In this document: positions 18,901-26,445 of the stretch, one piece after another | Numbering within the stretch: position 1 is the first letter of the stretch | Layout of the letters: every line of letters begins with the position of its first letter | From: Amycolatopsis sp. 195334CR | Lineage (GTDB): Bacteria > Actinomycetota > Actinomycetes > Mycobacteriales > Pseudonocardiaceae | Direction: 5' to 3' | Length of the DNA stretch: 64,000 nt | Assembly: GCF_017309385.1 (NCBI RefSeq) | Contig: NZ_JAFJMJ010000002.1 | Span: 1,550,001-1,614,000 of the forward strand | Translations under genes and position numbers: made by a program | Notes under the pieces: generated by a model | Databases searched by the model: none | What the model saw: only the letters and a program-made list of their open reading frames with translations | Told to the model about the DNA's origin: nothing

Positions 18901-19103
18901 TCGATCTGTTCGTGCATCCACGCGAACCAATCCCGCCGCTGCCCGCTGTACCAGGCGTCGACGTGCACTTCGACGCCGAATCGGCTGAGCAGTTCGCAGA
19001 ACTCGAGCACGTGTTCCTGGTGCGCGGTGGAATCGTGCGCATAGGAAACGAATACCCTCGGTGTTTCCGGTTCCGGGCCGGTGTCCGCGTTCGTGGCGTC
19101 CAC
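15903..19103 (-). CDS. SEFIR-NB-ARC-TPR protein (NLR-like STAND ATPase)
   Basis: 1066 residues. The N-terminal SEFIR/TIR-like domain (about 15-135) shows RVFVSYAHDS, then VDAWYSGQRRDWFAWMHEQI and DFVVVIASPGYRSAG. An NB-ARC ATPase follows with Walker A GMPGVGKTAFA near 237, Walker B KVLLLLDNA and RLPLAIALTAGRLRS. At least ten TPR-like repeats fill the C-terminal half. This is the layout of NLR-type immune or signalling STAND proteins: effector, switch, sensor. The GTG at 19103 has GAGGGG 5 nt upstream; a longer frame would add 18 residues of promoter-like sequence. Bacterial SEFIR/TIR domains can act as NADases (family knowledge); whether this one does is untested. Confidence 0.88.
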   Translation of the reverse strand: MDATNADTGPEPETPRVFVSYAHDSTAHQEHVLEFCELLSRFGVEVHVDAWYSGQRRDWFAWMHEQIDLADFVVVIASPGYRSAGDGIGACHRNPGVRSEAAELRDRLHSDRETWVRKLFPVVLPGRSIAEIPHFLQPRCADHFPVTELTGAGIEELLRLFHGLPTHPRPELGPKPVLLPVPGTAPQPLLATTVTLPRDVPAFTGRDDELEELLTTVAEPASRATESVTIFAVDGMPGVGKTAFAIHLAHRLAGRYPDGLYFLDLHGHCAAQRPVDPTDALQALLLACGVAAQQIPAGLDARAGMWRDRMAGKKVLLLLDNAAGHDQVRPLLPGAPGVLVVLTSRQRLAGLDDLHPLTLGLLSVDEAREMFFRLTRTPPERYDHAAVAELMQLCGRLPLAIALTAGRLRSHPSWTVDYLAEQLTGSRDRLGELSAGSRSVRAAFELSYRDLTAGQQRLFRRLGLHPGTEFDVYAAAALDDADPYETRFRLDTLYLNHLIDEPSPGRYRLHDLIRQYAESLVGTDTADSAAVGRLLGYYAHTAAEAGAAMAPHRKPPYAVAFDRPASKPDLRSDRRAAEWLAAELTNFAVCVEDATTHGCAEYAICLSHALHPFLRRYGHWDRALAIHRTAVRVARRNGCPAGEAWALTDLGAMQVLTGDYEAATTGLLRACELFAELNDPLGHAQALTELGRAHYRRGDYPDAITTFTHALKLCDEHHERPGTGHVLIELGHVYYRVENFEAATTCLTEAYRLFGKLGHRLGQAHSLDRLANVQGRSGSYAKAGAGVTLAYHLYVELGDRQGQAHTLTTMGRLQHRTGNFDTALEHHRRAYTGYRKLGDRLGQAQSLNNLGRVQHSLGQYAAAAAKHIRALVLHTELGDRIGRAHSLCNLGRTAVALGDYENSISCLTEALEIYQEVGSLNGQANALTYLGGVRHATADFDAALTALARARQLFGGDRAGHAEVLCRLGSIRLDLGELAAAERDFTDALALSRQIGAAMSIADAQSGLGRCLTMAGRGGDGKRLLHDAVVTYHRLGLGDRARFLSSWKHETPSAPSTPDGTLGSSH

Positions 19104-19276
19104 GGCGCCCCCTCGTTTTTCCCCTCGGTGCCGACGCAGCGAGGGGGAACTTAGCAAGGCAGCGGCGGCGGGGCCAATTCTTCACCGAATAACACCCACG
19201 GGTGCCGAAGCTCATCCGAATGTCGTAGTGCTTTCTGCACCGGGTCACGGGTGGCCGAGGCCGCCTGCCATTCCGG

Positions 19277-20719
19277 TCAGTCGAAGTGGCTGAGCACGGT
19301 TTTCACCGCTTCACCCGCGGCCGGGGTGAGCCTGCCTTCGCGGGCGGCCTGTGCCAGTGCCGGATCGGGGTGGAATTCCGGTGGCCCGCCGGTTTCGGTG
19401 CTGAGCGGCCGTTCCAGCCGGTTCTTCACCGCGCCGCCGAGGCGCAGGAGGCTGGCTTCGAAGTCGTTGAGGGTGTCCGGGGTTTCGGTGGTGGCGGCGC
19501 TCGGCGGGACCGGTACGCGCCGGTAATCCGAGCGGGGGCGGGAAAGCAGGGGCAGCGCGGCCAGCGGGTCGTTGGCGTCGCGGTCACGGGCGGTGAGCGG
19601 GGCCAGGCCGGGCGCGAACCGGTTCCGCAGCATTTTCGGGATCGACGCGTGTTCGTAGAAAGTGCTGTCGATCGTACCCCGCGGAATGAGCGGGGAGATC
19701 GCCACCGCCGGTACGCGCACCCCGCTCAACCGGAAATCGAATCCGTTGTCCGCCGGGGGCAGCGGGCTCAGGCCCTGCCGGGCCGGTACGTGGTCGAAGA
19801 AACCGCCGTGCTCGTCGTAGGTGACCAGGAACAGGGTCTTCGCGAAAACCGCCGGATTGGTGGCGAGCGCGTTGTAGATGCGCGCGATCAGGGCCTCCCC
19901 ACCGGTGAAACTGGCGTCGCCGGTGGTGTTGTTCGCCGGGTGCTGGCTGTTGCCGGGGCCCGCGCCGTACCCGTGATCGGGTTCGACGAACGAATATTCG
20001 GGCAGCGCGTCGTTCTCGATGTCGTCGAGGAGGTCGCGCATGCCGTGGAAGTTGTCCCGCGTGCCGGCCCAGAGCCGCCAGAACGCCCACACCTGGGCGA
20101 TTCCGTCGTGGTAGACCGACCACCGGCGCCCGGCCTCGGACAACTGCTCGAAAATCGTGCGATCGCCGTAGAAGCGGGGTTCGATGTCGACCGTGCCCCC
20201 GGAGGTGGCCGCGTGCGCGAAGTTGCGGTTCGGCCAGGTCTCGCCGGGGACGGAGGCGAACCACCTGGTCAGCACCGCGAACTCGGTGGCCAGCGCGGAC
20301 AGCACCGGCGCCTCGGCGGCGGGCAGGCAGCGCATGATGTCGGTGGCCCGCGCGGGGATCGGCGCGGGACGGCCGGTGAGCCAGCGCCAGAACCGGGCGA
20401 GCGGGCCGTCCCCGCCGGGGCGGCCGAGGGTGTCCGCATAGGACTGGATGAACCCGCGCATCCTCGGCAGGCCGGGGGTGTTGGCGTAGATCTGCCGGAG
20501 CACGGCCTCGTGGGAGTGCCCGGGATCCACCCCGAGCGCGGCGGTCGCGTCCGGGGTGGCGGGCACCAGTTCGCTCCGGCGCGCGGCGGGGTCCACCGGG
20601 CACAGCGACCCGGCGGCACCCTCGTACCCGGGATCGGGGTGGTCGAGGAACCCCAGCAGGTGGTCGAAGGACCGGTTCTCCAGCATCAGCACGATGACGT
20701 GGTCGACTTGGGCGTTCAC
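19277..20719 (-). CDS. PLC/acid-phosphatase-type phosphoesterase (PF04185 family)
   Basis: 480 residues. Family motifs are intact: MLENRSFDHLLGF at the N-terminus (ENRSFD metal site), EPDHGYG, LFLVTYDEHGGFFDH, ISPLIPRGTID and YEHASIPKMLRNRF. The family includes phospholipase C and acid phosphatases that cleave phosphoester headgroups. Members are usually Tat-exported, but here the catalytic motif begins 11 residues from the GTG at 20719 and no signal peptide is present. A longer frame from 20785 would have to translate through the terminator hairpin at 20761-20786 and still has no signal. It may act in the cytoplasm or be released unconventionally. Confidence 0.88.
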   Translation of the reverse strand: MNAQVDHVIVLMLENRSFDHLLGFLDHPDPGYEGAAGSLCPVDPAARRSELVPATPDATAALGVDPGHSHEAVLRQIYANTPGLPRMRGFIQSYADTLGRPGGDGPLARFWRWLTGRPAPIPARATDIMRCLPAAEAPVLSALATEFAVLTRWFASVPGETWPNRNFAHAATSGGTVDIEPRFYGDRTIFEQLSEAGRRWSVYHDGIAQVWAFWRLWAGTRDNFHGMRDLLDDIENDALPEYSFVEPDHGYGAGPGNSQHPANNTTGDASFTGGEALIARIYNALATNPAVFAKTLFLVTYDEHGGFFDHVPARQGLSPLPPADNGFDFRLSGVRVPAVAISPLIPRGTIDSTFYEHASIPKMLRNRFAPGLAPLTARDRDANDPLAALPLLSRPRSDYRRVPVPPSAATTETPDTLNDFEASLLRLGGAVKNRLERPLSTETGGPPEFHPDPALAQAAREGRLTPAAGEAVKTVLSHFD

Positions 20720-20760
20720 ACCCGCTGAGTCGCCCGCGGCACCGCACTTGTGACGCCGGG

Positions 20761-20786
20761 GGTGGTCTTCCGGCCGGAAGACCACC
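20761..20786 (-). terminator. Perfect 26-bp palindrome, terminator of the 20797 gene
   Basis: Arms GGTGGTCTTCCGG and CCGGAAGACCACC are adjacent and perfectly complementary (13 bp). It lies 11 bp after the stop of the secreted-protein gene and before the start of the phosphoesterase gene on the same strand, so it separates the two transcription units. Confidence 0.75.
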
Positions 20787-20796
20787 CCCGGCCGGG

Positions 20797-21489
20797 TCAG
20801 CCGGTGACGTCCAGGTGGGCGGGCACCGGGGTGGGCTTGGGTGCCTTGCCGCCCGGCTGGGGCTTGTCACCGCCCGGCTTGGTGGGCGGTTCCGGGGTGT
20901 TCTCGCCGGGAGCCTTGGCGCAGGTGGCCGAGGCGATGTCCAGGGTCTGCGTCTGGCCGAGCAGCTTCGCCGACACCGCGGTCACGGTGAGCGTGCCGTC
21001 GTCGTTCTTGGCCTGCTTGTTCACCACCAGCTCCAGCAGCGGGGCCAGCGGCACGGTGGTGTTCGGCGGCACCTGGTCGAGCTTGACCGCCTTGCCGCCG
21101 ACCTTCAGGTTCGCGATCGACACCGAACCCTTGCCGTCGCGGCATTCGGCCTTGATCACCTCGGCGCTGAGCCCGGGCAGGGTGGCCGCGGCGGGCAGCA
21201 CGCCGAGGTCCAGCGAGAGGCCGGCGACGCTGGACTTGGCGTGGCCGGGCTTAACCTCGGCGTTCAGCGCCTTCGCGCTGACCAGCGACGGCCCGGAGGC
21301 CGGCAGCGCCACCGAGGCGAGCGATTCCTGTCCGGACCCGGAAACCGAGGGCGTGCGCGGGATCTTGACCAGCCCGGCGGCGGCGATGGCGTACGCGGAT
21401 TCGGCGGGGGCGGCCGCGGCGGGGGAGACGGCGACGGCCAGGCAGGCGGCCACCGAGCAGGCGAGCACACCGGTTGTGCGTGGGGACAA
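20797..21489 (-). CDS. Secreted protein, possibly choice-of-anchor P-like
   Basis: 230 residues. A signal peptide covers about 1-27 (VLACSVAACLAVAVSPAAAAPA). The mature domain of about 165 residues is beta-rich, with one pair of cysteines (AECRDG and SATCAK). A Pro/Gly/Lys-rich tail follows (TKPGGDKPQPGGKAPKPTP), typical of a cell-wall spacer. The pattern fits the actinobacterial choice-of-anchor P family, but I recognise this only loosely. The start is a TTG at 21489 with GGAGG 9 nt upstream. It lies 25 bp after the L,D-transpeptidase gene and may share its transcript. Confidence 0.7.
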   Translation of the reverse strand: MSPRTTGVLACSVAACLAVAVSPAAAAPAESAYAIAAAGLVKIPRTPSVSGSGQESLASVALPASGPSLVSAKALNAEVKPGHAKSSVAGLSLDLGVLPAAATLPGLSAEVIKAECRDGKGSVSIANLKVGGKAVKLDQVPPNTTVPLAPLLELVVNKQAKNDDGTLTVTAVSAKLLGQTQTLDIASATCAKAPGENTPEPPTKPGGDKPQPGGKAPKPTPVPAHLDVTG

Positions 21490-21514
21490 AGGAAACTACC
21501 TCCGTTATCGGGGA

Positions 21515-22339
21515 TCAGGAAATCAGCACGACGGTGCCGAGCGGCAACTCCACGAGGCGGTCCAGCGCCTCGCGGGTGACCCGGACGCACCCGTCGCTGG
21601 TGGCCTTGCCGACGAAGCTGTCGTCCGGCCAGGTGTGCAGGCCGACCGTGCCGGGCCCGCCGCCGAAGGTCTCGTGCGAATCGGAATGGCTGCTCAGCGG
21701 CAGCACGATCGGGCTGTAGGTGTTCACGCTCTCCTGGATCGAGGCCAGGATGAACGCGCGGCCGGTGGGCGTGGGGTGCTCCGGCTTGCCGATGCCGACC
21801 GTCCACGAGCCGGTCGGCCTGCCCGCTTCGAGGATCTCCAGCCGGAACTCCTCCAGGTCCACGGTGACCTGGAAGTCGTTGTGCGCCGATTCGACCGCCT
21901 CCGGCGTGGCGTGCAGCCAGCCGGTGGCGCCGTTGGGGCGGGCGGGCAGCAGCACCTGCGCCCAGTCGCCCTGCCGGGCGATCACCGGCACCCAGGTCGG
22001 CGAGCCGATCTGGGTCTGGGGCAGCCGGGCGATCGGTTCCGCGCCGGGCGCGCGGTAGACCACCGCGTCCGCCTTGGGGTGCAGCACCTCGCCGCCGGTG
22101 GGAATGGTCGGGGACGGGTCGGCGGGCGCGGTGGCCAGTTCGCCGAAGGTGTTCGCTTCGGGCAGCGCGGCCAGCGCTTCGGGGGACGGCGGTGGCGGGG
22201 CCGCGGGGGCGGCGGCCCCGCCACCCTCGTCCCCGGTGGTGCCGCAGCCGGACAGCGGCAGCACCACCAGCACCAGTGCGATGAGCGCGAGCACCGCACG
22301 AGGGCGTGCGCCACCGCAGGAGGTCTGCAGATCGGTCAT
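21515..22339 (-). CDS. L,D-transpeptidase lipoprotein (YkuD domain)
   Basis: 274 residues. The lipoprotein signal ends LPLSGCG (Cys near 34), followed by a Gly/Ala/Pro linker. An SH3-like segment (about 85-150, WVPVIARQGDWAQVLL) precedes the YkuD domain. The catalytic motif GLHTWPDDSFVGKATSDGCV contains the His and the nucleophile Cys. Such enzymes make 3-3 cross-links in peptidoglycan or attach proteins outside the membrane. The ATG at 22339 is the last one before the signal hydrophobic core. The gene is divergent from the GntR regulator across 284 bp. Confidence 0.9.
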   Translation of the reverse strand: MTDLQTSCGGARPRAVLALIALVLVVLPLSGCGTTGDEGGGAAAPAAPPPPSPEALAALPEANTFGELATAPADPSPTIPTGGEVLHPKADAVVYRAPGAEPIARLPQTQIGSPTWVPVIARQGDWAQVLLPARPNGATGWLHATPEAVESAHNDFQVTVDLEEFRLEILEAGRPTGSWTVGIGKPEHPTPTGRAFILASIQESVNTYSPIVLPLSSHSDSHETFGGGPGTVGLHTWPDDSFVGKATSDGCVRVTREALDRLVELPLGTVVLIS

Positions 22340-22623
22340 CAGGGCCTGTCCTTGCGCAGAGTCATCCGCAACGGGATGCGAATCCGGGACGGCCATTGCT
22401 AACACCACGGCAGTGCGTGAATCAATGCGCACGATCGGTATTCGAATCGCGCCTGCCTGCGGTTTCCCGTTGTTTTCCCAGGTCGCGCGGGCTGCTCGGG
22501 TTCACTCGATCGGGGCGGGAAAACAATTTCCGTAACGCCGCCGGAAAACACACTCTGCGTATCTGTTCCTGCGTCCATTTAGGAGAGAACGCGGCGGCCG
22601 CCGGGCCGGGCCGATCACAGGCG

Positions 22624-22992
22624 GTGGCCGAAGTGCTCCCGGCGTACCTGCAGCTGGTGCGCCAGGTCAGGGAGGCGCTGCGGCTCGGCTGGCTGCGGCC
22701 GGGCGACCGGCTGCCCACGGTGCGGGACGTGGTCGCCAGCAGCGGGGTCAACGCCAACACCGTGCTCAAGGCGTACCGCGAACTCGAGCACGCGGGGCTG
22801 GTGGAGGCCCGGCAGGGCTCGGGCACCTTCGTCCGCGCCTCACTCGGCTCCGCCGATCCCGAGGTGCTGGCCGGTCTGCGGGACCGGCTCACCGAATGGG
22901 TGACGGCGGCGCGGGCGGCCGGACTGGAGGACGAGGACGTGGACGCACTGGTGCGGGCGGCACTCGCCGAGGACAAGAAGGAGGGCGCATGA
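22624..22992 (+). CDS. GntR-family regulator, YtrA type
   Basis: 122 residues: a GntR winged helix (LPAYLQLVRQVREALRLGWL, then TVRDVVASSGVNANTVLKAY) and a short helical tail, the size of the YtrA subfamily. YtrA-type regulators repress the ABC transporter genes that follow them. The stop overlaps the ABC ATPase start (ATGA). The GTG at 22624 is the first plausible start at the right length; the start is uncertain because AGGAGAG at 22581 is 37 nt further up. GGAAAacaaTTTCC at 22518-22531 is a weak operator candidate. Confidence 0.85.
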   Translation: MAEVLPAYLQLVRQVREALRLGWLRPGDRLPTVRDVVASSGVNANTVLKAYRELEHAGLVEARQGSGTFVRASLGSADPEVLAGLRDRLTEWVTAARAAGLEDEDVDALVRAALAEDKKEGA

Positions 22993-23852
22993 GCGCAGTG
23001 GTGGACCGGACGGGCACCGCGATCGAGGTGGACCGGCTGGGGAAGGACTTCCGCGGCGGGCGGGGCAGGGTCACCCACGCGTTGCGGGACTGCTCCTTCG
23101 AGCTGCCCGCCGGCAAGGTGGCCGCGCTCGTCGGCGCGAACGGGGCGGGCAAGACCACCCTGCTCACCGTGCTCGCGGGCCTGCGGCAGGCCGGCACCGG
23201 CAAGGTCGTGGTCACCGGCCGCGCCTCGTTCGTGGCGCAGGACAAGCCGGTGTACCGGCACCTGACCGCGCTGGACATGCTCGCCGTGGGCGCCCGGCTG
23301 AACCTGGTCTGGGACCAGGACCGGGCGCGGAGCTGGCTCGACCGGTTCCGCGTGCCGCTGGACCGCCCGTGCGGCCGGTTGTCCGGCGGGGAGCGCTCGC
23401 AGGTTGCCTTCGCGGTGGCGCTGGGGTCGCGGCCGGACGTGCTGCTGCTCGACGAGCCGCTGTCCGAACTGGACCCGGTGGTGCGCCGCGAGATGATGGC
23501 CGAACTGCTGGTCGGGGTGGCGGCGACCGGGATGACCGTGGTGCTGTCCACGCACGTGGTCGGCGAACTCAGCGGGGTGGCCGACCACCTGCTGCTGCTC
23601 AGCGTGGGGCGGCTGGTGCTCGCCGGGGAACTGGACGACCTGCTCGCCCGGCACGTCCGCTACACCGGTCCGCGCGCGGACGCCCCGCCGGGACCGGGCG
23701 TCGTGCTCGAGGCCGCCCACCACACCCGGCAGTCGAGCTTCCTGGTCGAACTACCCGGCGGCGCGCCGCGTGGGAGCGCCGAGCCGTGGACCGTGCGGCC
23801 GGTGAACGTCGAAGAACTGGTGCTGGCGCGGCTGGCGCGCCGGGTGGAGTGA
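22989..23852 (+). CDS. ABC transporter ATPase (YtrB/CcmA type)
   Basis: 287 residues. Walker A GANGAGKTTLL, signature RLSGGERSQVAFAVAL and Walker B LLLDEPLSELDP are intact, with the H-loop STHVVGE. A C-terminal extension of about 70 residues (from LLARHVRYTGP) follows the ATPase. It starts inside the GntR stop and is followed 2 bp later by the permease gene. Related operons respond to cell-envelope antibiotics in other bacteria (family knowledge); the cargo here is unknown. Confidence 0.92.
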   Translation: MSAVVDRTGTAIEVDRLGKDFRGGRGRVTHALRDCSFELPAGKVAALVGANGAGKTTLLTVLAGLRQAGTGKVVVTGRASFVAQDKPVYRHLTALDMLAVGARLNLVWDQDRARSWLDRFRVPLDRPCGRLSGGERSQVAFAVALGSRPDVLLLDEPLSELDPVVRREMMAELLVGVAATGMTVVLSTHVVGELSGVADHLLLLSVGRLVLAGELDDLLARHVRYTGPRADAPPGPGVVLEAAHHTRQSSFLVELPGGAPRGSAEPWTVRPVNVEELVLARLARRVE

Positions 23853-23854
23853 AG

Positions 23855-24802
23855 ATGACCGTCACCACCGGGCGGAGCGCGACTTCGAGAAGCCGGGTCC
23901 CCTGGCCCGATCTGCTCCGGCTCACCTGGCGGCAGCACCGCGCGCTGCTGCTCACCTCGATCCTGCTGACGCTGGCGGCCATCGCCTTCGCGTTGTCGAC
24001 GACCGCGGCGCGGGGCACGCCGTTGCTGCCCGTCTTCGCCGACACCGACGCCGACCCCGCGCGCTGGATCCTGCTGGCGGAACAGGGGTTCGGGGTGTTC
24101 ATCGCGGTCTTCTGGGCGCTGATTTCGCTGGAGTACGAGCGGCGGACGAACCTGCTGGCGTGGAGCCAGGACGTGTCCCCGCGACGCTGGCTCGCGGGCA
24201 AGCTCGCGCTGCTGGTGCCGGTGGCGGTGGTGCTCGCGGTGGCGGTCGGCGTCACCGGCGGGGTGGTGGCCGGCCGCTACAACGAGCAAGGGTTCGACTT
24301 CGGGCCGGGGTTCGCGGCGAACTTCGAGGCTTCACCGGCGCTCCAGGCCGCGTACGTGCTGTTCGGGTTCGCACTCGGGCTCGTGCTGAGCGCGCTCACC
24401 CGCCGCACGGTGCTGTCGATGGCACTGACGCTGGGGATCTACGCGGTGGTCCGGTTCGCGCTGATCCCCTGGCGCCTGCATTACCTGCCCGCCGTCCGGG
24501 AGGCCACGCCGTTCGGTTCGGGGGACGGCCGCCCGACGCAGCCGGACGACCTCTGGATCACCTCCGGTTACCTGACCACCTCCGGGGAGGGGGTCGACTT
24601 CCCGCAGGTGTGCCTCAACCTGCCGCCCGGTCCGCCCGAGGCGCCCCGGACCTGCATGATCGAAAACGGGATCGTGGGCAGCTTCGTCGACTACCAGCCG
24701 GTGACCAGGGTGCCGGCGCTCCAGTTCATCGAGGTCGGCATCTTCGCTGTGCTGGCCGCGGTGCTCTTCGCGGTGCTGTGGCGGGTGATGCGCCGAGCCT
24801 AG
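23855..24802 (+). CDS. ABC transporter permease
   Basis: 315 residues with about six membrane spans: the first near 27-47 (LLLTSILLTLAAIAFALST), then near 85-105, 128-150, 180-200, 207-225 and a last one near 290-310 (GIFAVLAAVLFAVLWRVM). An extracellular stretch before the last span holds two cysteines (QVCLNLPPGP, RTCMIENG). It is the membrane partner of the preceding ATPase. The family is the ABC-2 type. Confidence 0.88.
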   Translation: MTVTTGRSATSRSRVPWPDLLRLTWRQHRALLLTSILLTLAAIAFALSTTAARGTPLLPVFADTDADPARWILLAEQGFGVFIAVFWALISLEYERRTNLLAWSQDVSPRRWLAGKLALLVPVAVVLAVAVGVTGGVVAGRYNEQGFDFGPGFAANFEASPALQAAYVLFGFALGLVLSALTRRTVLSMALTLGIYAVVRFALIPWRLHYLPAVREATPFGSGDGRPTQPDDLWITSGYLTTSGEGVDFPQVCLNLPPGPPEAPRTCMIENGIVGSFVDYQPVTRVPALQFIEVGIFAVLAAVLFAVLWRVMRRA

Positions 24803-24823
24803 GGGCGTGGTTGGGTGATCGGC

Positions 24824-25642
24824 ATGACCATTGCCGGCCAGCGGGAGCTGGAACGCGCGCTCGGCGTGCCGGTCACCGCCTGGCGGCGGCCGGGGGAGTT
24901 CCACAACCAGCACTTCCGGGCGGACGGGATCTTCGTCAAGGTCCTGGACAACCCGGTGTGCCACCGCCACGCGATCCAGGCCGCGCCGCTCGCCGAAGAG
25001 CTGGTGCCGCGCACGCCGCGGTTGCTCGGGCACGGGGAACTGGGGCCCGATCGCTGGTGGCTGTCCTACGAATGGGTCGAGCTGGCGCCCTTCGACCCGA
25101 CGCCCGAGGCGGTCGAGACGGCGGGGGAGATGCTCGGCCGCCTGCACCGGGCCTCGGCCGGGCTCGATCTCGGCGCGCAGCTGGAACCGTTGGAGCTGCG
25201 CACCGAGATCGAGCACCGGCTGTCCGTACTGGACCGGATCGACGCGGACGCCGCGGCCAGGGTGCGCAAGGTGCTGACGGCCTTCGACGGCGTCGAGCTG
25301 ACCGGGGAACCGGTACTGCTGCACGGGGACGTGCACTGGAAGAACTTCGGCGTGGACGACGACGGCGCCATCTGGTGGTTCGACTGGGAGGACGCCGGGT
25401 ACGGGCACCCGCTGCTCGATTTCGGGGAACTGGCGGCGTTCCCGCTCTCCGAACCGGCCGTGCGCGAGGACTTCCTCCGCGGGTACCACCGGCACGCCGG
25501 ACCGGTGTACCCGTGGCCCGAGGCGATGTCGCTGGTCCGGCTGCACACCGCGACCGGGGTGCTGGTCTACGCGCTCGCCCGCGACCTGCCGAAGTTCGCG
25601 CGGCAGGGTCACGCCCTGCTCGACGCACTCGAAACCCCGTAG
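24824..25642 (+). CDS. APH-fold phosphotransferase
   Basis: 272 residues with the aminoglycoside/choline kinase fold. The catalytic loop is LLHGDVHWKNFGV and the metal-binding segment WWFDWEDAGYGHPLLDF. The N-lobe lysine is in GIFVKVLDN. No clear resistance subfamily; small-molecule kinases of this fold often act on sugars or amines. The ATG at 24824 is preferred to the GTG at 24815. The 3' end overlaps the convergent membrane protein by 34 bp. Confidence 0.85.
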   Translation: MTIAGQRELERALGVPVTAWRRPGEFHNQHFRADGIFVKVLDNPVCHRHAIQAAPLAEELVPRTPRLLGHGELGPDRWWLSYEWVELAPFDPTPEAVETAGEMLGRLHRASAGLDLGAQLEPLELRTEIEHRLSVLDRIDADAAARVRKVLTAFDGVELTGEPVLLHGDVHWKNFGVDDDGAIWWFDWEDAGYGHPLLDFGELAAFPLSEPAVREDFLRGYHRHAGPVYPWPEAMSLVRLHTATGVLVYALARDLPKFARQGHALLDALETP

Positions 25643-26352
25643 GCCTCCACGTCGAAGCCGTGCGAATGCCGCGTGACGATCACCGAGCGCGCGGCCGCGG
25701 CCAGCATCAGCAGCACGCCGAGGTTCTCGCCCAGTTCCTCGGCGTGGTAGGTGAGCACGTACAGCGGCCCGCTCTCGCCGGCGGCGATCAGCAGACCCTG
25801 CAACGCTTCCCCGCCCAGCGCCGCGGCGAGCAGGAGCGCGCAGCCGCCGACCATGCACCAGCGCGCGGCCCCGCGCAGCCGCCCGGCGAGCAGCAGCAGC
25901 GCGGTGGCCACCACCGCGCCGGCGACGATGCCGGGAAGCAGCCAGTAGAACGGGAAACCGTCGTCGTAGGTGACCAGTTGCCTGCCGATGCGGTCGAGGC
26001 GTTCGTGCAGCTGCGTGTGGTCGTCGAGGGAGAGCGCGCCGAGCATGAGCGCGCTGCCGAACCACGCCCACGCCCCGCGCGGGCCCCTGGCGCGGGCGAG
26101 CAGCCCGACCACCAGATGCGCGACGGTCGCGGTGACCAGGAGCCCGGTGCTCCACCAGGTCGGCAGGTTGCCCTCGACGAAGACGTCCAGGTAGAGCTGC
26201 ACCTCACCGCGGTCGTTGGTCAGCGGGTGGTCGATCAGCGCGGGCACCGCCATGCTCGCCACGTTCAGGGCGACGGTGATCGCGAGCACCACCCAGCCCG
26301 CCCGGCGGAAGCGGACCCGCCGGAACTGCACGGTCGTCTCGGCTCTGGACAC
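25609..26352 (-). CDS. Multi-pass membrane protein of unknown function
   Basis: 247 residues with about six hydrophobic spans, including WVVLAITVALNVASMAVPAL, GLLVTATVAHLVVGLLA, WLLPGIVAGAVVATALLLLA and CMVGGCALLLAAALGG. The loop ALSLDDHTQLHERLDRIG is conserved-looking, acidic and histidine-containing. I chose the GTG at 26352 because TAATCT lies 10 nt upstream, as for a leaderless transcript. A frame from 26409 would start inside the palindrome at 26392. I do not recognise a named family. Confidence 0.72.
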   Translation of the reverse strand: MSRAETTVQFRRVRFRRAGWVVLAITVALNVASMAVPALIDHPLTNDRGEVQLYLDVFVEGNLPTWWSTGLLVTATVAHLVVGLLARARGPRGAWAWFGSALMLGALSLDDHTQLHERLDRIGRQLVTYDDGFPFYWLLPGIVAGAVVATALLLLAGRLRGAARWCMVGGCALLLAAALGGEALQGLLIAAGESGPLYVLTYHAEELGENLGVLLMLAAAARSVIVTRHSHGFDVEAYGVSSASSRA

Positions 26353-26391
26353 AACGGGCAGATTAGCCAGGGCGGGGGCCGGACCGGCCCT

Positions 26392-26411
26392 GGATGAAAG
26401 TTCTCTCATCC
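26392..26411. promoter_or_regulatory. Near-perfect 20-bp palindrome in the divergent promoter
   Basis: GGATGAAAG-tt-CTCTCATCC has 9-bp arms with one mismatch. It sits 40-59 bp upstream of the membrane-protein start and 35 bp before the phosphotransferase start, so it may be an operator for both. No regulator is adjacent. Confidence 0.35.
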
Positions 26412-26445
26412 GCCGCTCACCGGGCCGTCATGCGAGGTCAGGACG

